Shown one piece after another: positions 1 to 13,010 of a DNA stretch of 64,000 nucleotides (position 1 is its first letter; every line of letters starts with the position of its first letter). This stretch comes from Coptis chinensis. Taxonomy: Eukaryota; Streptophyta; Magnoliopsida; Ranunculales; Ranunculaceae. A program made the translations under genes and the position numbers. The notes under the pieces were generated by a model, which worked only from the letters and a program-made list of their open reading frames with translations, had not been told where the DNA came from and did not search any database. The stretch spans positions 18,792,501 through 18,856,500 of the forward strand of contig CM027385.1 of the NCBI GenBank assembly GCA_015680905.1. Reading direction: 5' to 3'.

Positions 1-1905
1 GAGTTTTCCAGAGAAGATACTCACAAACTTCATTTATACTACAACGACTAAGAAATAAAAGTAATTGTCCCCTAATTTTATCTCATAATCTATACATCTC
101 ACTAGCATTTAAACAAGGATCATCAATCTAACTCCTAAATTAATACATGCATATTAATCAAATCATCTTAAGATAAACAACTATACAATGAAATACAATG
201 GCAAATCCATTTCTGAAACTTTTGGAATAACATCTTTAAGTAGGTTCTCACAAGGAATGTGTCAAGACACATAACACTCTGATTTTTCCACTCATGTTTG
301 CTAACTCCAGTGTGTAGTGGGCACACATTTCCTTGCAATCTTAATAACAATCCATGGAAGTTGAGGTCGATCAAACATACTTACCACTTGCTATCACACC
401 AAAATATTCCTGATTGAACTAGATTTCTTTATTAAAAGGTACGAGGCATAGGTGTTGGTTATAGAATGAAGGAAATGGATATTAAAAAAGACAAGTCTAA
501 GATAATATGGTCTTCAAAATATATAACTACAGAAAACGTTATTCTTACTTTGCTTCTACACTTTGTTTCCATCCTCAGCCCTTTTGTTTTAGCTTTTGAC
601 TCCTTTGATTATATTTTTGGAGTTCTAACTTTTTATTTTATTACTATTTTATTTTTCTATTCTTTGGACGGAAACTTTCTTTTCTTTTCTTTTCTTTTTG
701 TTTTGACGCAACTAACTAATTTTTGTTTACACAGGTTTTTATCTTATTTTTTCTTCACTCATCCTATTTCTCAAACTTATCTAGATAGGTAGGCTGATTT
801 TATTTTTTATTTTGTTTTATTGCGTAAGGATTTGTGGTTTGTGAAAAGGCTAATGAAAGGCTCTGTGGGGCGACTTGCGGAAAATATACTTAGGTCAGAA
901 TTTATGGCTATATCGATCCAAAGACTGCCTAAATTCTCACTTAGGATATGGTATGGTGATCGAGCAAGTGGATGTGTGATTTCTCTACTCAGATTTGACT
1001 ACTCCCTTGTGTCATCACTCAGATATTTCACTCTTATAAAGCTTTTTAGGCTAGGTGCTCACAGGATACGTATTAAGTAGTCTAACCTAGGTCTCAGAAA
1101 AATACTATCACGCAAGATGTTAATGAAAAGAGACAATGACTATTACCTACATATTAATCTAAGTTTCAAAAATTAAATCCTAATTCAAGTACTACGTGAG
1201 AGTTCTAGACTAATATCATTATGGAGAAGGGAACAATACCATTATCACTAAGTGCATAGTATAAACTATTTTTATGATTTTTATATTTTTCTAATTTTAT
1301 ACGACAAATAATACGTAATATACAACCTAATATGTGCTTAAACATTTACAACATGTTTCTATACCACCCCCAAATAGAATCATGCTTTGTCCCCAAAGTA
1401 TGGAATGAAAATAAAGGATAGAGAGTACCATAAAAACGTGCCTGTAAATGGGAGCACCTAAAAAAGAAGGTTAATCTATACTAATATAAAGAAATAAAAA
1501 TATACACAACTCCTATATGAGTTCCACCCGTTATGGGAATAACATGAAATAATAAATAGTGTTTGGGACATAAGTGGACTATAACATAAATAAAATAATA
1601 CCATAAGTTCACAAATCAAACATGCGCATATCGTGGCTCCTATATGATTAGCTTCCGAAATTCAGCGAATTAGTGAAATTTCACGAAATTAATGTACCTA
1701 ATTATATTATGCATCCCAATTAAATCAACAAGGCCCATGGGTTATATATTTTGATATTTATACATGCAATTTTAATACATGAACGTACAATGTATTAAAA
1801 TTAAATATACCACCCCCAAACAATTTTGGAGACGGGGGTTCATGAAATAATTTAATAACACAATTAAATTACGTAACTAACTAACCTAGACTCTAATGGA
1901 CTAAA
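1..1905 (-). mobile_element. Athila-like gypsy 3' internal remnant, copy 1
   Basis: Read on the minus strand, this matches the non-coding 3' region of the Athila element at about 30250-31900. Shared landmarks are the stretch around 'cccataa(t/c)ggg' near 1535, a 'ggacaaagcatg' plus 'tttgggggtgg' motif near 1365-1395, and the region at 1-60 that recurs at 3413-3475. It carries no polyprotein. An open frame at 466-792 reads antisense to the element and is hydrophobic; I do not call it a gene. The right side is cut by the LTR at 1906 and the left side runs out of the window. Confidence 0.7.
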
Positions 1906-3236
1906 TGATAACTAAGTTTTAATAGTGTAAAAACAGTGTTTCTACAGTACTAAATCATGCATATCAATCAATAATAGTACTCTCTAAAATAGTTTTTATA
2001 TAGGAGTAATCGTTTTTTATCCACTCTTGTTTGGGCGTACTTGACACGAATTTAGACTAATTAAACCTATTCACTAATGAGAGTAATCTTTGGCCATGAA
2101 AATAGTAAATTATAATACTAAAACAGTGATTTAAAGTGATGAGAGAAGGATATAGAGAGGGGTAATCCACCACACGATTCGATTGGCTATTAGTTTAGTC
2201 ATCGAATCGAATTTCTTGATCCCTAGTGAATACCAAGTCATCTCTGATCATGGCTTCACTAGCATGAGATTTTAGCTCTACCACAAATCTCTTTGATGGT
2301 TTCTCTAAACTCTAATTCAACTTTTTTTATTTTTATCTCTAAACAATCATAAGAATCAAACTTGAAACGCTAATACAAAACAACAACCATACTAATTAGC
2401 TATCATTCTCGCGTGGCTTCATAAACCCTCTATAATGGATGTTTTGCCTTGTGTCATCGTATTTATTATACTAAAGAAATAAAAGAAAAACATAATAAAG
2501 TAGAGACAAGAATTGAATTAAAGAACTAAAGCTTTTTATTGAAGGTTTTAATGGAGGCTACAAGAATAAACTTAACCCTAAACTACATTAACCTATACAC
2601 TAAATAAAGGGGGGAGAGAAGAGCCCTAATTATAACTAAACTAAAGAGGGAGTAGATAAGTTATGTTTAGCCTTAATCCTCTTTATATAAGAGAGGGTTA
2701 AGGTTATATTTTCATGCATGGGCCAAAAAAAGGGACTTTGGCCTCTAATGTGAGCCTAAAGTCCATTAGATTAAGTCTAAAGGGGCCACTATATCTAGAA
2801 ATTACATCAGTGCTTTTTTCGTCCCCTTTTACAGCTCTGATTGGGTCAAATCCAGGTTCATTGGAAAGCTGGTTCTGAGCCGGTCGTTTTGACATACAAT
2901 AGGTCCAATTCCAATGCCCGAGTCTAAAGATACGCCCATTTGAAGTTCTATTGACTTTTCTGTTCTTTTTCTACCCGAATTGACTTTGACTTCCCAGCTT
3001 TGACTGGCTTGAAAATGTTTTTTCTTCTTGATTCTTGGGCTTTAAATATAGAACTCTTCTTGCAATCATCTTGACTCATTTTCTATGAAAAATGGCGTCT
3101 TTAAGCACATAAACATCTTCAACACCTGAAATACACAAAAATATGTAAACAGTACTAACTATTATTTGATATAAATATAATTGGCCTAAATGTAATATTA
3201 TTAAGGGGTTTAAACTATACTTTTAGGTGCTTATCA
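1906..3236 (-). repeat. LTR of Athila-like copy 2
   Basis: On the minus strand the block begins TGATAAGCACC directly after a polypurine tract (minus 'tttgggggtggtg', 3237-3250) and ends ...TTATCA, about 1.33 kb long. It shares its start (TGATAAG), a 'gtcaaaacgaccggctcagaa' stretch near 2870-2895 and several TTGACY boxes near 2955-3010 with the TSD-confirmed Athila LTR at 18678. The left edge (1906) is inferred from a terminal CA and a comparable length. A TATA-like 'tatataagagagg' (plus-strand text) lies near 2683-2697. Confidence 0.62.
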
Positions 3237-4898
3237 CACCACCCCCAAATACCATTTTGTTTGTCCTCAAGTAAAGATGAGAAATAAAAACAAACAAGTG
3301 GCCAAAAATGTAGTCCTAACTAATCTCGTTCCGCAAAGTGCGATTGCATTGACCGTATGCAATAAGGCCTTAAACCACTAAAAATTCCCTACTGGACAAG
3401 TTATAGCCTCGTGAGAGTTTTCCAGAGAAGATTCTCACAAACTTCATTTATACTACAATGACTAAGAAATAAAAGTAATTGTCCCCTAATTTATCTCACA
3501 ATCTATACATCTTACTAGAATTTAAATAAGGATCATCAATCTAACTCCTAAATTAATACATACATAATAATCAAATTATCTAATACATACATAATAATCA
3601 AATTATCTTAAGATAAACAACTATACAATGAACTATGCTATGAAATGTAATGGCAGATCCATTTCTGAAACTTTTGGGTGGCATGCCTTAAGTAGGTTCT
3701 CACAAGGAATGCGTTAAGACACAACACTCGGATTTTTCCACTCAAGTTTGCTAACTCCAGTGTGCAGTGGGAACACATTTCCTCACATTCTCAATGGCAA
3801 TCCAAAGAAGTTGAGGTCGATCAAACACATCTACCACTTAATTTCACATCAACCTATTCCTGATTGAGTTAGAGGTCTTTATTAAGTTATACATGGCATA
3901 GGTGTTGGTTAAAGAAAGAAGAAAATGGATATTCAAAAAGGCAAAACTAAGATAATAGGGTCTTCAAAATATGTAACTAGAGAAAACTTTGTTCTTACTT
4001 TGCTTCTGAATTTTGTTTCCATCCTTTGCCCCTTTGTTTTGGCTTTTGACTCCTTGATTCTGTTTTTTGGTGTTCTAACTTTTTATTTTATTTCTATTTT
4101 TATTTTTCTTTTTATTGGATGGAAACTTTCTTTCTCTTTTCTTTTTTTCTATTTCTTTTTCTTTTGAAGCAACTAGCTAATTTTTGTTTACATAGGTTTT
4201 TCTCATCACTTTTCTTCACTCATCTTATTTCTCAGACTTATCCATATAGGTAGCCTGATTTTTTTTTTTTTGGGTAAATGATTTATGGTTTGTGAAAAGG
4301 CTAATGAAAATGCTCAGTAGGGCGACTAGCAGAAAATATACTTAGGTTAGAATTTCTGGCTATATCGATCCAAAGAGGGCCTAAATTCTCGCTTAGGATA
4401 TGGTATGGTGATCAGGCAAGTGGATGTGTGATTTCTCTACTCGGATTTGACTTCTTCCTTGTGTCATTACTCAGATATTTCACTCTTATGAGGCTTTTAG
4501 TCTAGATGCTCATAGGATATATATTAAGTACTCTAACCAAGGTCTTAGAAAAATACTACCAAGCACAATCATAGATGCTCATGCAAGTTGTTCGTGAAAA
4601 GATGCAATGACTATTACCTACATATTAATATAAGTTTCAAAAATTAAATCTTAATTCAATTACTACGTGAGATTTTTAGACTAATATCATCATGGAGAAG
4701 GGAACAATACCATTATCACTAAGTACATAGTATAAACTATATTTATGATTTTTAACATTTCTAATTTTTATACGACAAATAATATTTAATATACAACCTA
4801 ATATGTGACTAAACATTTACAACATGTATCTATACCACCCCCAAATAGAATCATGCTTTGTCCCCAAAGTATGGAATGAAAATAAAGGATATATAGTA
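3237..4898 (-). mobile_element. Athila-like gypsy 3' internal remnant, copy 2
   Basis: This segment is a second minus-strand copy of the Athila 3' untranslated region. It is strongly similar to 1-1427 in the same orientation and to the reverse complement of about 30460-32060. It contains the polypurine tract beside the LTR at 3236 and an internal 'tttgggggtgg' motif near 4845. Homology to copy 1 stops at about 4890-4898, where a sequence starting TGATCAG begins, so the element is truncated or interrupted there. No gag or pol lies in it. The antisense open frame at 3925-4167 parallels the one in copy 1. Confidence 0.68.
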
Positions 4899-5752
4899 TG
4901 ATCAGTTTCCAAATGTGCATTTTATTACCCTTATATTACTACATTACAGCCATTCTTACGTTTAATAAAAATACAACTAATAGCTTTTAATACCTTGTTC
5001 AGGTTACAGAGAAATTCAGACCACTTTTCATGAAAGTTGCGTCTTAGCACTAAAAGGAACCTTAATCTCATTTATTATGAAAACAAGAAGCTGCTATGAA
5101 AAAGTGTTGAAAAAAGTCAAAGTCAATGGTCAAAGTCAAAGGTCAAAGGTCAAAGTCAAGGGTCAAAATCCTCAACTCAGAAGACCGAAGATGGAGGTCA
5201 TTATCTCAAAAAATGGCATTCTCTAAAACCTATCTTGATCAAGAAGAAATCAAAAAGGAAAAGGAAAAAGCAAAAGCATAAAGTGAAGTGTGAGGTGTCT
5301 CAAATGTAATGAAGAAGGGCAAACCTTTAAAAGACATAAAATAGAGGAATATAATCTAAAAGTTAGGGAGAGAGAATGCACCTATACTTTATCTAGTATC
5401 ATGTAGGATTTAATTTATAGTATTTTACTTTTTCAAGTCTTTTACTTTATTGTTCTTCATTTCTTTTCATTTCAATCATATTATTTTGCTTTATTTCAAT
5501 CAACCAATCCATTTTCTTTTGTTGTTCTTGTTTAAATCTATCATTTCAATCATTTTCTTTCAATGTTGTGAGTTATTTCAATCTTCATCAACTTAATCTT
5601 TCAATATTCTTCATTCATAAACTAAAAACTAAACAAGTCCTAAACTAAGAGTCTACCTTCTTCCTCCAAGCTCCCATCATTCAAACTCTAAACAATCTAG
5701 GATCAACCACAACAAAAACTAACTTTAAGATACTCTAAACTAGTCTACTTCA
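4899..5752 (+). repeat. putative gypsy LTR with degenerate primer site
   Basis: The block starts TGATCAG exactly where similarity between copies 1 and 2 breaks. It resembles the first bases of the Athila LTRs and ends ...CTTCA. It is followed at 5755 by 'tagcgtccccacc', which could be a decayed form of the tRNA-Asp-type primer site seen intact at 20154. No second LTR or TSD was found, so this may be a 5' LTR of a largely deleted element. Confidence 0.45.
5115..5166 (+). promoter_or_regulatory. cluster of eight W-box cores (TTGACY on minus)
   Basis: Eight GTCAA pentamers occur in about 52 bases, each preceded by A or G, so every one reads TTGACC or TTGACT on the opposite strand. TTGACY is the known core for plant WRKY factors. 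The cluster lies about 220 bases inside the LTR, where retrotransposon promoters carry upstream elements. Smaller runs of the same box occur in the LTRs at 1906-3236 and 18678-20151. Function is inferred. Confidence 0.45.
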
Positions 5753-7252
5753 AATAGCGTCCCCACCATGGATTGAAGGAGCAAGAGTGCTTGGTTGAGC
5801 ATCTAAGGAGGAAGCACTATTCTCACCTTTCCATTTCTTTTCTTCTTCTTTTTTTAATTTTTGTTGTTTTATTTCGTTGTTTTTCATTACTGACTTACTT
5901 TTTTACAAATCAGGGTATGGGATCAACAAGCTGGAAAGGAGCTGAAGCTGTAGCCAAAAACCGACGAAAGTTCACCGGAATTGGATGAGCGAACGCGCCC
6001 TAGCCAGCAGGAGACCGCCCAAGCACCTCCACCCTCGCGTGTCCAGTTTTTTCCAGTTCCAGTTGATTTTTTATGTGTAGTTGAACTCTAAACCTAGATT
6101 TTGTAATAAAGTAGGATAAATCAGTGGATCTTGTTTGTAATAGTTAGAGATAAAAAGACAAACGGAAAAAAATTAGGAAAAATGGTTTTTGATTGATTTT
6201 TGTGGATGAACATGAGTTGAACTTGGTTGAAGTTGTAAACTTACCAAGATATTAAAGTTTTCATTGCCTTGGAAAGTTCAAGTGCGTGAGGCAAGTGGTG
6301 AATCATCACTTGCACACTTTGAATCAACTTGGTAATCAACATTCCAAGTTTATTTAACTATTGTTAATCTAGATAATCAATCTAAACTAGTTAATCTATT
6401 ATAGTATTATAGTATTAGTTTATTTTAATATTTTGGGCCCTTGAAGGCAAAGTTGTTTAATTATCAAAAATCCAATTTGTGGGCTTTTTAAGTGGACCAT
6501 TATTGTAACTTAAAACAAGGTAAAGCTCGAAAGGTTGGGCCTGATTCTCCGATCACCCGCCAACCGAAGTCGCCTTCTCCTCAAGCAACGTGTAAGCAAG
6601 GCTTGAAAGGTAACTTCTAAACCTCCTCAAAGCCCACGTAAGAGGATATCTTGTGAGTTCAAGCATGCTTACATGATTGTTTGAAATTTAATTTCCGCAT
6701 TGCAATTTACATTCACGCATAAGGCTGAACCCGAGCCACATAACCACCATTGGGAAGTCATTCCCCAATGTAGGTAAATTAGATGTTGCTTGATTCTTGA
6801 AGCCCTAGAAAAAAAAATGAATTAAAATCAATCAACTATAGCCCAAAGTAGTCACACTCCTCGAGAAAAGGACAAAAATATAGTTACGAGGATTTAGAGT
6901 AATCAATTACCAGATTTTGGTGGACCAACTATCTTCTTCACTCCCCTCCCCCAGATTTATCGTGAGTGAGATTCTTTGTAGTACACCACCTGGTGAAGTG
7001 ACCACCTACTCTTCTGAGGCGTGTAGTAGAGCCATCCTAGTCTCGCGCCCAATTGTTCCCTTGAACAAGGCATAGTAAATTATAAACCAAAGAAAAGTTT
7101 TCAAAATGCCATACTTATAAAAATGAATTTCATTTTCTTGAGCATACTTTGCATCATTTGTGCATATTATGATAGTTTTGTGGTCTTGCAAAAAGTTCAT
7201 GATACTGCGTTCAGGCACTACTGGTATTAGCAAGAATAAAACTTACTCACAT
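5753..7252. other. unassigned stretch, probably decayed retroelement
   Basis: I see no gene. The first ~250 bases contain a short open frame (5773-5988), a pyrimidine-rich tract and a GC-rich patch near 5990-6045, as expected just inside a gypsy 5' LTR. On the minus strand near 6937-6951 there is a polypurine-tract-like 'ctgggggagggg', which could mark the 3' end of another minus-strand element. I could not find a matching LTR. The rest is AT-rich and unplaced. Confidence 0.3.
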
Positions 7253-8777
7253 TGATAAGTGCTCAAAAAGTGCAATTTAACCCTCGATTATGCCTCTTGT
7301 TTAGCCACCTTAGTGGTTTAATAGTGTTTGTAAGTTATGTTTTATGATTCTACAGGTGAAAAAGAGAGTTTGGTGGAATATTAGAGAAAAATGGGTAAAA
7401 CAGAGCAATTCAAAGCATTAAGGATCACATGGGAAGCCCGTGGACAATCATGGAGAAGGCCAAGGAATTGAAGCTATTAAAGATGCGACTTGGACCTATT
7501 TTAAAGCCTATTTGGAAGCCCAAGGCAAAAGGATTTGTTGCTTGGACGAAAGCCCACAAAAGATAATAGAAGGATAGAGCAAAAGAGGGAAAATAGACTT
7601 CTGCGTCTGGGACGCAAGGATCGTGTGTCTAGACGCAATGATCGCGTCTGAGATGCAAGGATCCTGCGTCCAGATGCATGAACCGACATTGTAGCCAATT
7701 CCTTCTCAGTTTTGGAGATGAAGTTGGACTCTGAAAGAAGTTGATTTGTATTAGGAAACAAATGGCGGTTTGGAATGCTTCTAGAACTCATTGTAACCCT
7801 TATAAATAGAGGACCTAAGTGCCTCATGTAACTTGCCAATTCACTTATATTCTTTTCTCCATAACTTGAGGCAGAGAGAGATTAATAATAAAAGATTCGG
7901 TTTTAACTAGCCGAGTCTTAATAAATTAGTCTTTCTAGTCTTATGTTCTTTGACTCTTCTTTTTCTCGTTCTTCGTGTTCTTCCTTCTTTATGGAAGGCT
8001 AATCTTCTCCTCCAAGGGAGGATATGAAGCCGGTGCTTAAGGTTTAATGATTCTTCTATTTCATGGTGTTCTTCAATCAGGTTAGTTCTTTATGTTTTTA
8101 GTTATTAGTTCCATTGCCCACACCAGGGGATGAAAGTATAGAATAGGGTTTATGTTTTGCAATATTAATATCATGCTAGTGTTCTTTACTTTTCTTCTAG
8201 TAGTATAGTTCTTTAGAGTTAGGGAAGTATTCTTTGTGTTGCCTTAGAAGGGGTAGCTCAGGGAGTGGCTGCCTAGGGGAAGTATTCTTTGTGTTTGCCT
8301 TAAGTGGTGATTCATTGAATGGCCATTCTATTAGGAAGTACTCATTGATGTTGCTTTCGGTAATACATTGAATGGCTGCCCGAGCTTACATAAAAGGAAA
8401 GAATATATTAATAGCATAAACATAGGAACAACCTTAAGTAGAATTAATTGTTAACGATGTTTCGTCCAAGAGGGCATCGGCACTTGCTCGATTGCCTAAT
8501 TGTAGTCTACTTGTAAGAATAACCATGAAGTAGATGGTCATAGATCAAAAGTATTGATAGATTCTAATCTCTTGAATTCCCTCTCTTATAAATTCTCAAT
8601 AGTTTAGTTTAGTTTAGCATTAGAATCTAAAATATCTACAATCATAGTTTTTAATCCCTCAAATCCCCTTCCAGTCCTGTCCTTCACATAACAGACACTT
8701 AAAAGTGGAACGATACCCTACTCATCCTTTACTTATTGAGGGATAATTAGGTTTTGATACGCTTATATTTTGTTCAA
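7253..8777 (+). repeat. LTR of a third Athila-like element
   Basis: It starts TGATAAGTGCTCAAAAAG, the family start seen in the other Athila-like LTRs, and is followed by a decayed Athila-type gag at 8845. The right edge is set at 'ttgttca' (about 8777) and is approximate, because no primer site survives. Inside are a GC-rich run of 'gcgtctgggacgc'-like modules (7602-7680), a TATA-like 'tataaataga' near 7801, and three imperfect ~55-base direct repeats near 8223-8395 sharing 'gaagta(t/c)tc'. Confidence 0.58.
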
Positions 8778-8844
8778 CGACCATCATCCATCTACATCAT
8801 CTATCTACGTCATCCATATACCCTCATAAACACAAAAAAAAAGC

Positions 8845-10290
8845 TTGTCAAATGCACGTAAGAGAGCACGTCATCATCGACAATCTTCTGTTTCTAGTCC
8901 TCCATCTACTAAGATAGATAACGAAGTAGTGCAAGATGAAGAGCATCTCTCCAACTTCTACACACCGTTGCAAGATGGACCTCCATCTTGTATACGACTC
9001 ACACCTCTCACAAGCGATTTTCACATTCCACTGAACGTGTTTAATTAATCTTCTACCCATCTTCCACTGGTTAGAACACAAGTTATGGTACGAGCATCTA
9101 CGCCGGATACATGAAGTATGTAATACTTTCCACCATCTGGGCGTCACCGACGATCAGGTTAAGCTACGAGTGTTTCCTTTCACTTTAGCTGGTAAGAGTC
9201 ACGTTTGGCTTCTTTCTCAGAAACCCGATTCTTTCGATACATGGGAAAAGGTTGTGTTCTCCTTCATGAAGAAGTACTTTCCATCGGAGAAAATATAATA
9301 GATTAGAAGTAAGATACTATTATTCAGAAAGAATCCGAGTGAGACATTTTCTGAAGCATGGGATAGATTCTTTGACCTTTTCCATTCATGTCATCACCAT
9401 AAACTAGAAAAATCCACTCTTGTCCAATATTTCTTCAAAGGTCTTCTCCTATAACACAAAGTAACCCTTTACATCATGAGTAATGGTAATTTTTTGGATA
9501 GAGGCTCAACCGAAGTCTTAACCTTTCTTGAAAACCAAGTAGAAAAGAGTACCCATTGGGACGATATAAACAATTCTAGAATAGCCCAATCCAGTACATC
9601 TAAGGCTAGTGGTATTTTTTAGGTGAAATCAAATCCAGAAATCAAAAACTTAATTGAAACCCTCATAAGAAAGATAGATGCCCTCACAACCAAACAAAAA
9701 GACCAAACCCCTTATCCTGTCATGAACATAAATACCTCACCATGCAATTTATGTCGAAGCTTAAATCATATAGATGCCACCTATCCCTTGATCACAAACC
9801 TATCATCGCTTTCAATATACCAAACGCGCTTTCAATATACCAAATGCACCATCGAGACAACATCTAAACTTCGCATAGACGAGCATTCCACAAAACCAAC
9901 CACCTCTAGGTTTCAATAAACCACCAAATACATTCAGACATAGATAAGGACAAGGTGCCTATAACAATCATAACAGAGTATTGGTTCCATCCTATTTTAA
10001 CTAGAACTACCAAAACCCACCTATCAACAACCAAAGAGACCTAGTTCCCACTACACCATCAACTAGTGTCCAAACAGATAAGCCCACTGAAATAATGTTA
10101 TCTGTCATGCAACAACAAACCCAAATTCTAGCATCTATGCAACAATCTCTAAACTTGTTAGCCTAAGATAAAACCCAGAAAGGTGTGTTCCTAGGACAAG
10201 TTATTCCAAACCCTAAACCAACAAACATAACCTTTAAAGCAACAAGTAACGTGAACGAAGTTGGAGCGCTAAAAACTCTTTCTTAATCAT
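8845..10290 (+). pseudogene. Athila-type gag pseudogene
   Basis: The translated pieces follow the gag at 20762 in order. 'EEHLSNFYTPLQDGPPSCI' parallels the N-terminus there. Later frames carry a decayed 'FPFTLA' block, a shifted cysteine motif (CNLCRSLNH, ~9740) and an Asn/Gln-rich tail. The reading is broken from 9049 onward by many stops and frameshifts, so no gag protein can be made. Protease, RT and integrase are absent. Sequence after ~10300 resembles what follows pol in the intact element (~26300 on), implying a large internal deletion. Confidence 0.66.
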
Positions 10291-11240
10291 CCCATCTACG
10301 ATCATTCAATCCTCCTTTGCGTTGTATTCTTTTCCTATTCCATTCCATCTTTTGCTTTAAGGGAATACATCAATAAGGTAATCGAACCTCTCCACTTCAA
10401 GGGTGTGGTTGTAAGTGTCGGAGCCTTGAGTCCACTGTATGTCTTGTGCATTCCATGTTAGCAATTTTACTCGCCATTTGAGTAGTGTACCACTATGGAG
10501 CAAGTATATAATTTTTTTTCTTTATTTTACGCTTCTTTTTAGAATAGCTTTTCTATTCCTGTCATTTACAATTCCTGTCTTTATTTTCATTTACCTGTTT
10601 TATGTTTTTACGTTTTCTATCTATACATAAGTATTTTTCTTTCAATCTTCACCTTTGTCGCTGAGTAGTCTTTCTTTTACAAAGAAGGTATGTGAAACAA
10701 AGCAGAGGGAGATGGGGATTGAGTGAAGGTGTCTTATAGTTGTCTCTCATGGCTGTTTAGCATGTCTCGTCTTCGATAGGCATGTCATTTCGTGGGATGG
10801 TTAGCAGTTAGAGCCCTTGATTTCGAAAACTTTTTCCTTCTATGGGGGATTTATAATTGTTTCGAGCTTCGTCTTTCTCACTGGTTGGAATAGCTACCAA
10901 ATAGGTCTAACTAGATATGAGGAGAGGAGGCTAGATTATCTAGCAATAGAGCTAGTCCTCTTCACTAGATTCGCTTTCTTCCAAAACAAGGAAGTGCACA
11001 ATCTAGGGAAAGTCAAACCCCATGTAAGTTCTCAATTAGAATCACTTAATTTCAATCACCTTCTATTGGGAGGAACACTTTCGTCATAGTGATTTTTCTT
11101 AGTAGTTTTATAGTTTATATTTTTCTGTCATAGTAATTTAGGGACATAAAAACCAAAAAACCAAAAACAAATGTTTCTTTCTTTCTTTAATAAAATTGTT
11201 TGTTTTCACCGCACTTGTAATAGATGATTCTCAATACATA
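10291..11240 (+). mobile_element. post-pol remnant of the third Athila-like element
   Basis: The part at 10300-10440 loosely follows the sequence just after pol in the Athila at 26280-26420 (spacing of 'gtggttgtaagt', 'gagtcc'). The remaining ~800 bases have no recognisable protein. Open frames at 10439-10630 and 10817-11089 are short and low-complexity and are not called as genes. The right edge is where copia homology starts on the other strand (~11240). Confidence 0.35.
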
Positions 11241-12896
11241 GAGAGGGCAACACACTTTTGCAACTTCGATTACCAAGAAACTGCTCCCCCTGCAAAAGTA
11301 AACAGATAACCGGAAGTTGATTTCATCGAGTCAACATCACCTGCCATATATGCATCTGTGTAGCCTTCAAGCAAGGTCTTACTCCCACCAAAACACAAAC
11401 ACACTTTGAAAGTGCCCTTGAGATATCTTAATATCCACTTAATACCTTCCTAATGCTCTTTACCCGGATTTGACAGAAATCGGCTTACAACACCAACGGC
11501 AAAAGCAATATCCGATCTTGTACACACTATTGCATACATCAAGCTGCCTACTACAGATACATAAGGAATCTTTTGCATTTTATTTCTACTTATACTCACC
11601 CTTTGGACACTTATTTTTGGTCATGCAGATTTGGCCACCAAGCGGACAACTGACTGGTTTTGCTTGTTCCATGTTGAATCTCTTCAACACCTTCTCAATG
11701 TAGCTTTCTTGAGAAAGCCACAACTTCCTACTCTTTCTGTCACGAGTGATCCACATACCAAGTATCTGCTTTGTTTGACCTAAATCCTTCATCTCAAAGG
11801 ACTTACTCAAGTCTTTCTTCAGCTTGGATATCTTGTTTATGTTTTGGCCAACTATCAACATATCATCCACATACAATAAGAGCACTATGAAATCCCCATC
11901 TAGAAATTTTTTGAACAAACACACAATGATCGGAAGCGGACTTTTTGTAGCAATGCTTCACCATAAAGGACTCAAACTTTATGTGTCACTGTCTCGGTGC
12001 CTGCTTCAACCCATACAAACTCTTTCTCAGTTTGCATACCAGGTGCTCCTTGCCTTTGACGTCAAAACCCTCTGGCTGGTCCATGTAGACATCTTCCTCA
12101 AGATCTCCATGAAGAAAAGTTGTCTTGACATCTAGTTGCTCAACCTCTAGGTTCATACTTGCGGCCAAACCCAATACCACCCTGATAAAAGTCATCTTAA
12201 CTATAGGAAGAAAATTTCATCAAAGTCAATACCTTTCCTTTGACCGAATCCTTTCACAACAAGACGAGTTTTGTGCCTTGGATGTAGATTACTCTCCTCA
12301 TGCTTGACTTTGAAGATCCACTTATTCTTGAGAACTTTTCTTCCTTCTGATTTCTTAACTAAGTCATAAGTGTGATTCTTATGCAAAGAACCCATCTCAT
12401 CTTGTATGACTTTCAACCACTTCTCTTTGTCTGTACCTTCAAGAGCCTCTTGATAGTACATAGGTTTTTTACCATGAGATTGTAAAACATACGTATGTGG
12501 TGGATACCTGGTTGAAGCTTGTCTCTCTCTCTCAGATCTCCCTACCACATCTTTTTGTGGATCAGGAGGATGCACTTCTGCTTGCTCAGGTGGTGGTTCA
12601 TGCACTTCATTTGCATCTTCTATCTCAATAGATTCTATCCCATTATGAGCAATAGGATCATCATCATGAGCTTCAAACCCATTATTGTCTGCATTCTCAA
12701 TGCCTTCTACACGTTCCACAATAGGAACTTTTGGTTCTAAATCAACAAGATCATCAATGAAAACTTCTAACTTCTCACCATTCTCAAAGTCTGCTATTGT
12801 TTGGTTTTCTAAGAACACAACATCTCGACTTCGGATTACCTTCTTGTTGATTGGATCATAAAGTTTGTAACCAAACTTCTCATCCCCATAACCCAA
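11241..12896 (-). pseudogene. copia B reverse transcriptase and partial RNase H
   Basis: Three blocks read in order. 12896-12201 covers the linker and RT fingers ('NKWIFKVKHEE', 'KTRLVVKGFGQ'). 12195-11986 has 'LDVKTTFLHGDLEEDVYM'. 11924-11586 contains the polymerase motif 'LLLYVDDMLIVG' with the two catalytic Asp. RNase H begins at ~11585, reaches 'FTFAGGAVSWQSK' near 11290 and then loses homology. Frameshifts separate the blocks. Confidence 0.82.
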
Positions 12897-13010
12897 AAAA
12901 ATGCACTACTTGACATTGTCATCAAGCTTGGATCTCTCATCCTTGGGAATGTGAATAAATGTTCTGCACCCAAATACCCTCAAGTATCCATAATCAACAT
13001 CTCTGCCTGG

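Noticed and set aside
466-792. 108-residue hydrophobic frame as a membrane protein gene
   Set aside because: It is antisense to an Athila 3' untranslated region over a T-rich tract, and the third copy has stops. It is kept only as a weak finding.
7006-7233. 75-residue minus-strand frame near a polypurine-like tract, possible copia RNase H
   Set aside because: The residues do not match the conserved RNase H order and no LTR could be paired.
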